This document shows, piece after piece, positions 58,653-64,000 of a stretch of 64,000 nt of DNA; the first letter of the stretch is position 1; every line of letters starts with the position of its first letter. The position numbers were made by a program, and so were the translations under genes. The notes below the pieces were generated by a model that was not told where the DNA came from, searched no databases, and saw only the letters and a list, made by a program, of their open reading frames with translations. Source of the DNA: Acidobacteriaceae bacterium (GTDB lineage Bacteria > Acidobacteriota > Terriglobia > Terriglobales > Acidobacteriaceae); contig PLCS01000009.1 in NCBI GenBank assembly GCA_003134855.1, forward strand, positions 142,327-206,326, written 5' to 3'.

Positions 58653-59081
58653 TTACTCCAGCGCAAAGCCCGCCTGTGCCGCGGCTTCTCCCAATCGCTG
58701 ATCGAAGGTCAGAAAGACTCTTCCCTTGGGCTTGCCTTCGCACCATTCCAATGCCGCCGCAAGCTGCAGCGCATCTGCGGCGCGCAGTGGATATAGCTCA
58801 AGTAGTGTGCGTGCTTCGCGCTCGATATTGGCCGAAGGTTTGATGGCAATCCAGATCATTGCCATCGCCTGGGCCACCTGCTTCCCTTCAATAAACTCAG
58901 TTTCGTCGATCTCCTTCATGCGCAAAAGCCGCGTCAGTCCACTGATGATTTCAACCTGCGTAGACCACCAGACTGTGACGCCATAATTTGCAAAGAGCGT
59001 TTCGGACCTCTGAGTCTGCAATTGTTGCACACAGAGCGGAATGAGCGCGCTGGAATCCCAAAAGGCTAGCGGCACACTCAT
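58653..59081 (-). CDS. vapC: PIN-domain ribonuclease toxin (VapC-like)
   Basis: The 142-residue protein shows the acidic PIN residues: D9 (FWDSSALIPL), E44 (TQVEIISGLT), D103 (LRAADALQLA) and D127 (FLTFDQRLGE). The fold cuts RNA with Mg or Mn ions; VapC toxins mainly target tRNA or rRNA. Its start overlaps the stop of the antitoxin gene (ATGA). All active-site residues are present and the length is normal, so the toxin is probably functional. Confidence 0.92.
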   Translation of the reverse strand: MSVPLAFWDSSALIPLCVQQLQTQRSETLFANYGVTVWWSTQVEIISGLTRLLRMKEIDETEFIEGKQVAQAMAMIWIAIKPSANIEREARTLLELYPLRAADALQLAAALEWCEGKPKGRVFLTFDQRLGEAAAQAGFALE

Positions 59082-59374
59082 CGGCCATCCCGCTCCTCAC
59101 GCCACACCTGATCCATGACCTCCTGAGAAATGCATCTTTTCCCCGCGGGCTTGGGCAGCTTGTATCCCTCTGGGCGAGGCATCTTCGGCGGAGTGAGAAC
59201 ACCCTTGGCGATCAGGCGCCGTTCCCGTTCGCCGTATTCCTCGTAAGGCCCCGGAGCGACGAGCCGTGCGACAGGCGTGTTCCGGTCAAAGATCAGCACC
59301 TCCTCGCCATTCTTGACGTATCGAATGTGGGCGCTGAGCTTGGCCTTCAATTCGCTGATTTTGGCAGTCCGCAT
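59078..59374 (-). CDS. Phd/YefM-type antitoxin
   Basis: I take the ATG at 59374 (MRTAKISELKAKLSAHI), giving 98 residues; the frame is open further upstream but overlaps the next gene. The N-terminal half is the Phd/YefM DNA-binding fold (KLSAHIRYVKNGEEVLIFDR, NTPVARLVAPG). The C-terminal half is basic and Pro-rich, and should bind the toxin. It is the cognate antitoxin of the PIN protein. It and the toxin are co-directional with the upstream conserved gene, whose stop is just 4 bp from the antitoxin start. Confidence 0.88.
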   Translation of the reverse strand: MRTAKISELKAKLSAHIRYVKNGEEVLIFDRNTPVARLVAPGPYEEYGERERRLIAKGVLTPPKMPRPEGYKLPKPAGKRCISQEVMDQVWREERDGR

Positions 59375-59378
59375 AGAC

Positions 59379-59840
59379 TCATTGTAACGCAACATGACCA
59401 ACATGGTCACGTTTTTCACCGTGGATTCCGGGCGCTGGTCGCTGCGACTTGATGTACTCCACACGCCGGAAGCGCAGCGCGGTCCAATCCTCGTCGATGG
59501 CGACGGCGCGCACGGTGTCGAATCCCTCGGCCTTCAACGCGTCCCATCCGGTGTCGCGGTTGAAGTCGCACTTGTACTTCTTCGATGTGCCTTTGGGATA
59601 GGCGAACCAGACGGTTGCATCGCCCATGGCGCGCTCTGCGACCGGCCCGGCCAGCGCGTCTACTTCGCTCTTGCGCGTGACAAATGCAAGGAAAAAGCCG
59701 ATCCGCGGAACCGATTCAATGTGGGAGTGAATAGTGAGCACGGGAAGCCGCGCCAGCTCCGGCAGGAAGCTATCGGGCGCGCGCAGAACCAGGATCTCCT
59801 GCTGATCCTTGAGGTTGAGTTTTTCGAATATTCCGTCCAT
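59379..59840 (-). CDS. Conserved hypothetical protein (DUF3052-like)
   Basis: The 153-residue protein has the pattern FEKLNLKDQQEILVLRAPDS, FFLAFVTRKSEVDALAG, VWFAYPKGTSKKYKCDFNRD, and AIDEDWTALRFRRVEYI. I recall proteins of this type as conserved hypotheticals in Bacteroidetes and acidobacteria, close to DUF3052, with no known activity. The C-terminal 20 residues (SQRPAPGIHGEKRDHVGHVA) are unlike the rest and might be unconstrained. It seems to head a unit with the toxin-antitoxin pair, though it is probably unrelated to it. Confidence 0.75.
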   Translation of the reverse strand: MDGIFEKLNLKDQQEILVLRAPDSFLPELARLPVLTIHSHIESVPRIGFFLAFVTRKSEVDALAGPVAERAMGDATVWFAYPKGTSKKYKCDFNRDTGWDALKAEGFDTVRAVAIDEDWTALRFRRVEYIKSQRPAPGIHGEKRDHVGHVALQ

Positions 59841-59898
59841 GGATTCTTATGATATTCCGGCGCCGTAAATAATCTGTAAAACATTGGCCGGAATCCGC

Positions 59899-62244
59899 TT
59901 AAAAATGAAAGCGATAACGCAGCTCCGCGGAGAGCAGGCGCGGATCGTTGTAATGGAAGCCGCCGATGGTGATCGAATTGTCCAGCAGCACGCGGTGGTT
60001 GGTGGCGTTGAGGACGGAGGCGGAGAGCTTCCAGCGCTCGCCCAGCGCGTGGCCGGCGGAGAGATCGAAGGTAGTATGCACCGGCAGGTAGGGCTCGCCG
60101 TAAGGGCCATTATTTGCCGGGCAGGAGGCAGGGTTTGCGCAGGCCAGGCCGTTTGAAAATCCCGATCCGTAGTAGACGTTGGTGGAGAACCATGAGTGCG
60201 CGGGTAGCTTTGCCGTGAAGCCAGTGTTGAGCGTATTGCGCTGATCATGATCGAGTGTTGAGTAATCCGGGCCGAGGTCGCAGGCCGGATCAGCCGGAAG
60301 GCTGCATGTGAAGCCGCCAATAATGTTGCCGCGCTGCTGGATTATTTGATTGGAATACGTGAGGTGAAACTGGCCGAGGCGGGCTAACTCTGGCGAGCGC
60401 AGGGTCAGCTCCCAGGCGCGAACGAGAGCGCCATCGACGGCAATAGCGAAGTACATATTCGATTCGCCGAGGTTGGTGTGATCGAGGAAGTTATTGACGC
60501 GGTTTTTGAAGTTGGCCACGTCGAGCAGCCAGCCCTTGTAGGGAATCTGCAAGCCGAACTGATGCTCTTCATCGCGCTCGCTGGGCAGGGGTGTGAAGGT
60601 GTTCTCGCCTGTTGGCTGCTGGCTGGCGTAGTTGAGCACGGAGCTGGAGACGGTCTCAAGCGGCGCAGGCTGGAAGAAGTGGCCGTAGAAGCCGCGCAGA
60701 ACCCAGTGCAGGCGGGGAATTTCCACGGTTGCGCCGATGCGGGGATAGAGGGCGGTTTCATTCAATCCGGCGCGGTAGACAGAGATGCGCTCGCCGCCGA
60801 GGAGTGTGAAGTACCGGCCCAGGCGGAGGCGATCGGCAAGATAAAACTCAACCAGTCCGGCGTTGGCGCTGCCGGAGGCATTGGGGGAGCTGGCTGCGCT
60901 GCCGTCGTTGACCTTTACGCCGAAGAGATCGTTCTCCGCCTGAAAGAAGGAATACAGCCCGGCGGAGAAGCTGTTGGGTCCGGCGTCGGCGCGGGCGTCG
61001 GCCTGGCCGCCCAGGTAATTCGAGGTTTGATGCCAGGTAGTGGAGACTGGATTGTCGGTGGGCAGCGAGTCGTAATCGGCCTGGTTGAAGTGGTAGAAGG
61101 GCGCGGCGGAAAGCAGTGCTTTGGGCGAAAAGGTATGGACCCAGTTGGCGATGACGAACGAGTCGCGCTCGGTCTGGGCGTCGCGCAGGCTGTAGGAGTT
61201 GTAATAGCCGCTGAGCGCCTGCCAGTCGGTCTGGCTTGGGTCGTATGGGATGTCGAAATAATCCTGGCGGTACTGCGCGTTGAGGCGGAGCTGATCCTTG
61301 GGCGTTTGATTGCGAATCAGCGAGAGAAAGCCGCTCTGAGAGTTTGTCGCATCGTGGTAGATGGCGGCGACCGGCGTAGCCAGGCCGTAGTTGGAGCGAG
61401 AGCCATTGAGGCTCGCATACCAGGCTGTTGCGGCAGAGTGGTCACCGAGCGAGAGTTGCGTTTCACCGGTGTAGAGGTTGCCGGCGGAAAGGAGCAGCTC
61501 GCCCTCGCGGCTGCGCTCGAAGCCATTGCGGGGCAGCACATTGAAGACACCGTAGGTGCGATCGCCCACTTCCGCCGCGTAGCTGCCGCGCTGCGTTTCC
61601 AGGGAGTCGATATCTTTGGGATCGATCTGCGGGCCGACGTTGGAGGCGATTTTTGTGTTGGGAATGGCAATGCCGTCGATCAGCCAACTGGTCTGATGGC
61701 CGCCGCGCATGTGCAGCATGTCGTGGGTCATGTAAGCGCCGGGGACGTAGTCGGTGATCATCTCCATCCCGATGGCGCGGCTGGCGCCGGGGGTTTCTTC
61801 AATGCCGGCGCGGTTGATGAGCGTGGTGGGGGTTACGGAATCGGCGTTCGCGCGCGCGCTTGCCAGTCCCTCGACGGTGATGCTCTGCAGGTCTGGGGCT
61901 ACTGGCAGCGCGATGTGCGCGACCGGGTTGGTGCCCGAGGCCAGAGTGAGCGGCTGCATTACGGTGGCAAAGCCGGGGGCGGCGATGGTCAGGCGATAGA
62001 CGCCGATGGGCGCCTGGGGCAGTTCAAATTCTCCGTCAGCGTTGGTGACGGCGCTGAGCGTGAAGGCGGAATTCGCTGCTTGCAGAGTGACGGCCGCGCC
62101 GGCGATAGGCCTGTGCTGCGGATCGTGGACCACTCCGTGCAGGGTGGCAAAGACGGTGGCGAATGCGGGAACACACGCGGCCGCAACGAGAACGGCAGCG
62201 AGAGTTGAATGCAGAATAGGAAAGAGGGAAGGGAAACGCCGCAT
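59899..62244 (-). CDS. TonB-dependent receptor with carboxypeptidase-regulatory N-terminal domain
   Basis: The 781-residue protein has a signal peptide (TLAAVLVAAACVPAFA), a carboxypeptidase-regulatory-like domain (about residues 33-112; VVHDPQHRPIAGAAVTLQAA, GEFELPQAPIGVYRLTI), a plug (PTTLINRAGIEETPG, HMRGGHQTSWLIDG, IDSLETQRGSYAAEVGDRT) and a 22-strand-like barrel ending in LRYRFHF. Receptors of this build are abundant in Acidobacteriota and take up glycans, siderophores or similar ligands; the ligand here is not evident. No signalling STN domain or clear TonB box is visible. It stands alone and is divergent from hom. Confidence 0.9.
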   Translation of the reverse strand: MRRFPSLFPILHSTLAAVLVAAACVPAFATVFATLHGVVHDPQHRPIAGAAVTLQAANSAFTLSAVTNADGEFELPQAPIGVYRLTIAAPGFATVMQPLTLASGTNPVAHIALPVAPDLQSITVEGLASARANADSVTPTTLINRAGIEETPGASRAIGMEMITDYVPGAYMTHDMLHMRGGHQTSWLIDGIAIPNTKIASNVGPQIDPKDIDSLETQRGSYAAEVGDRTYGVFNVLPRNGFERSREGELLLSAGNLYTGETQLSLGDHSAATAWYASLNGSRSNYGLATPVAAIYHDATNSQSGFLSLIRNQTPKDQLRLNAQYRQDYFDIPYDPSQTDWQALSGYYNSYSLRDAQTERDSFVIANWVHTFSPKALLSAAPFYHFNQADYDSLPTDNPVSTTWHQTSNYLGGQADARADAGPNSFSAGLYSFFQAENDLFGVKVNDGSAASSPNASGSANAGLVEFYLADRLRLGRYFTLLGGERISVYRAGLNETALYPRIGATVEIPRLHWVLRGFYGHFFQPAPLETVSSSVLNYASQQPTGENTFTPLPSERDEEHQFGLQIPYKGWLLDVANFKNRVNNFLDHTNLGESNMYFAIAVDGALVRAWELTLRSPELARLGQFHLTYSNQIIQQRGNIIGGFTCSLPADPACDLGPDYSTLDHDQRNTLNTGFTAKLPAHSWFSTNVYYGSGFSNGLACANPASCPANNGPYGEPYLPVHTTFDLSAGHALGERWKLSASVLNATNHRVLLDNSITIGGFHYNDPRLLSAELRYRFHF

Positions 62245-62358
62245 CTGGAATTATGGTACAGGAAAAGCGGTTCGGCGGCAGATGCTGGGTAATCAGCGCG
62301 GCCCTTCAAGTATCATCGAGTTATCGTACTATTCATCGATCTCCAAGAGGAATTGCCC

Positions 62359-63657
62359 ATGTCCGAGTTGAATGGTTCCGTATCGCCGCAACAGCTTTCT
62401 GCGCAGGCGCCCCTCATGCGGCGCCCACTGCGCATCGCCCTCTTTGGTTTTGGAACGGTGGCGAGTTCGGTGGCGCGGATTCTGGTCGAGTCCAGGCCCG
62501 AAGGCCTTGAGTTGACCCACGTGTATGTTCGCAGCGTGGCGCGCAGGCGCGCGGATTGGGTTCCGTCGAGCGTGACGTGGAGCGAGGACGCCGATGCCGT
62601 GCTGGCCTCCGACGTGGATGTGGTAGTGGAACTGGCCGGCGGGCTTGATCCGGCCGGCGACTGGGTGCGCAAGGCGCTCTGCGCCGGCAAGAGCGTGGTC
62701 ACCGCCAACAAGAAGCTGATCTCCGTTCACGGCGTCGAGTTGGAGCGGCTGGCCGCGGCCGGGGGCGGAGACTTGAAGTACGGCGCGGCCGTGGCGGGTG
62801 GCATCCCGGTGATCCCGGGGCTGGAGCAAGGGCTGGCCGGGGATCGCATCGAGCGCATTGAAGGCATTCTGAACGGCACCTGCAATTTCATTCTGAGCAA
62901 GATGCAGGAGGGCGCGGAGTACGCTCCGGTGCTGGCCGAGGCGCAGGCCAAAGGCTTTGCCGAGGCCGATCCGACCGAGGATGTGGGCGGTTTTGACGCG
63001 CGCGCCAAGCTGACCATCCTGATGCGCCTGGCGCTGCGCGTCGAGGTGGACCCGGAGGAGATTGCGCCGCTGCCTATCACCTCGATTGCCGCCGTGGACT
63101 TCAGCTATGCGCGCGACCTGGGCTGCACCATCCGGCAGATTGCGCGGGCCGATCATGCCGAAGGGAAGATCGCGGCCTCGGTGGGACCGATGCTGGTGGA
63201 CCTGCACTCGCCGCTGGCCTGGTCGCGGGGCACGGAGAACATGGTGGTCTTCTCCGGCCACTATGGCGGGGATGTAGTCTTCTCAGGCCACGGAGCGGGC
63301 GGCCATCCCACGGCGGTGGCCGTGGTCAGCGATCTGCTGGCTCTGGCGCACGGGTCGCGGCGGGTCAAGGTTCCGGCGGCGCCGTCGCAGCTGAGCGCCG
63401 AGTTTGAGGTTCCGCATTACATCCGCTTCATGGTCAACGACAAGCCGGGAATCATCGCCGACATTACCGTGGCGCTGGCCAGCGAGGGCATCAACATCCG
63501 CGCCATCGTGCAGAAGCCCGGCTTTCCGCCGCACGCGCTGCCCTTCGTGATGACCGTGGAGCCGTGCACCTCGCCGGCGCTCAAGCGGGCGATGGAGTGC
63601 CTCCGCGGCAAGGACTATTTGCTAGAAGAGCCGCTGGATTTGCAGATGCTGGAGTAG
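62359..63657 (+). CDS. hom: Homoserine dehydrogenase with C-terminal ACT domain
   Basis: I chose the ATG at 62359, preceded by AAGAGG; a TTG at 62353 is in frame. The 432-residue enzyme has the NAD-binding motif IALFGFGTVASSVARIL, the segment SVVTANKKLIS, catalytic-domain motifs YGAAVAGGIPVIPGL, GILNGTCNFILSKM and ADPTEDVGGFDARAKL, and a C-terminal ACT domain (about 355-430; FMVNDKPGIIADITVALASE). It reduces aspartate semialdehyde to homoserine on the way to threonine and methionine. The ACT domain predicts feedback control, probably by threonine. Confidence 0.95.
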   Translation: MSELNGSVSPQQLSAQAPLMRRPLRIALFGFGTVASSVARILVESRPEGLELTHVYVRSVARRRADWVPSSVTWSEDADAVLASDVDVVVELAGGLDPAGDWVRKALCAGKSVVTANKKLISVHGVELERLAAAGGGDLKYGAAVAGGIPVIPGLEQGLAGDRIERIEGILNGTCNFILSKMQEGAEYAPVLAEAQAKGFAEADPTEDVGGFDARAKLTILMRLALRVEVDPEEIAPLPITSIAAVDFSYARDLGCTIRQIARADHAEGKIAASVGPMLVDLHSPLAWSRGTENMVVFSGHYGGDVVFSGHGAGGHPTAVAVVSDLLALAHGSRRVKVPAAPSQLSAEFEVPHYIRFMVNDKPGIIADITVALASEGINIRAIVQKPGFPPHALPFVMTVEPCTSPALKRAMECLRGKDYLLEEPLDLQMLE

Positions 63658-63670
63658 CAGGGAGCGATCT

Positions 63671-64000
63671 GTGCGACTGACAGACAATGAGAAGGCCGAA
63701 CTTTGGGGGATGCGGTTTGTCTTTACTAATGCCGATGTGGGACAAGCAATCGGGGATTTCACGCAAGGCATAACTGGTCTGCTTGACTCGGGTGATCCTG
63801 AAAATGTACACCGCGCAATTGCCGGAATCGAGCAGGTGAAATCCTGGTTCCAGCAAATGCATAATTTCTTTCATACCCTCGGAATGATCGCGGCAAAAGC
63901 GTTTCTGGAGGCTGAATTTCCGGATTTACCTTGGGAAAATATTGAATTCGCACAAAATGCGAACCGAAGCGGTGCAGACCTCTTTATCGCAACCCACCGG
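63671..64000 (+). CDS. Unrecognised protein, N-terminal part (3' cut by window edge)
   Basis: The frame starts at GTG 63671, with GGGAG seven bases upstream, and stays open for 110 codons to the window end. The product begins MRLTDNEKAELWGMRFVFTN, is helical and acidic, and ends, so far, with NRSGADLFIATHR. No family is recognised. Composition is more AT-rich than hom. It follows hom by 13 bp and may be co-transcribed, but the composition suggests it is not a core amino-acid gene. An alternative start would be the ATG at 63710. Confidence 0.6.
   Translation, partial: MRLTDNEKAELWGMRFVFTNADVGQAIGDFTQGITGLLDSGDPENVHRAIAGIEQVKSWFQQMHNFFHTLGMIAAKAFLEAEFPDLPWENIEFAQNANRSGADLFIATHR

Noticed and set aside
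60478-62208. 576-codon plus-strand frame opposite the TonB-dependent receptor
   Set aside because: The composition is Gly/Ala/Val-rich shadow sequence, while the minus strand has a full signal-plug-barrel architecture.

Overview
The window looks like chromosome of an Acidobacteriota bacterium, probably class Terriglobia. This is inferred from the GC-rich coding sequence, the gene families present (TonB receptors with a carboxypeptidase-regulatory N-terminus, B12-type radical SAM proteins, DUF4097/B-box membrane proteins) and a dispersed palindromic repeat that can be read as HPTDEDLSPGTP-like peptides. No rRNA or phylogenetic marker was available to prove it.

Layout. 1-3894: tail of a co-directional cluster (methyltransferase, B12-binding radical SAM, methyltransferase, amidohydrolase), probably a lipid or small-molecule tailoring pathway. 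4152-6575: outer-membrane barrel protein, c-type cytochrome, stand-alone CuA-type cupredoxin and lipoprotein cytochrome c. 6579-10197: two GT9 heptosyltransferase-like enzymes and an O-antigen ligase-like membrane protein. 10128-14997 (minus): response regulator, histidine kinase, porin and a type-1 copper protein. 15230-18137: ADP-heptose synthesis (gmhB, gmhA, hldE), which would feed the GT9 enzymes. 18656-19332: a decayed IS5-family element. 19500-24984: DoxX, lipB, a 2-oxoacid dehydrogenase E2, a VOC protein, a YkgJ protein and alr. 25128-29495 (minus): ECF sigma, anti-sigma and a translationally coupled membrane/DUF4097 operon. 29781-31149: MazEF and msrA. 31150-36129: repeats, a small membrane protein, a chimeric phosphoketolase remnant, alpha-glucan phosphorylase and a lipB fragment.

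36130-46600 is the most accessory-looking part. It holds a MntA/HepT toxin-antitoxin pair, a DUF2971 gene, the RNase P RNA with an enlarged 3' region, a BON protein, a PpiD-like chaperone, rpoZ, an array of 33-34 bp tandem repeats, and a two-gene cassette (HEPN/Toprim-type protein plus a predicted PD-(D/E)xK nuclease) that I consider the best candidate for an undescribed defence system.

46600-50264: secreted GH39 and GH42 glycosidases. 50460-51533: tRNA-Val, pgsA and a small zinc-ribbon protein. 51665-58649: a full isc operon (iscR, iscS, iscU, iscA, a membrane protein, hscB, hscA, fdx, iscX). 58653-59840: a PIN/Phd toxin-antitoxin pair and a conserved hypothetical gene. 59899-62244: TonB-dependent receptor. 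62359-63657: homoserine dehydrogenase. 63671-end: start of an unrecognised gene.

A recurring theme is small palindromic repeats. One 37-bp hairpin family occurs at least five times: it splits the IS5 transposase, sits inside the RNase P RNA gene and appears to be read through in the N-terminus of the ECF sigma factor.
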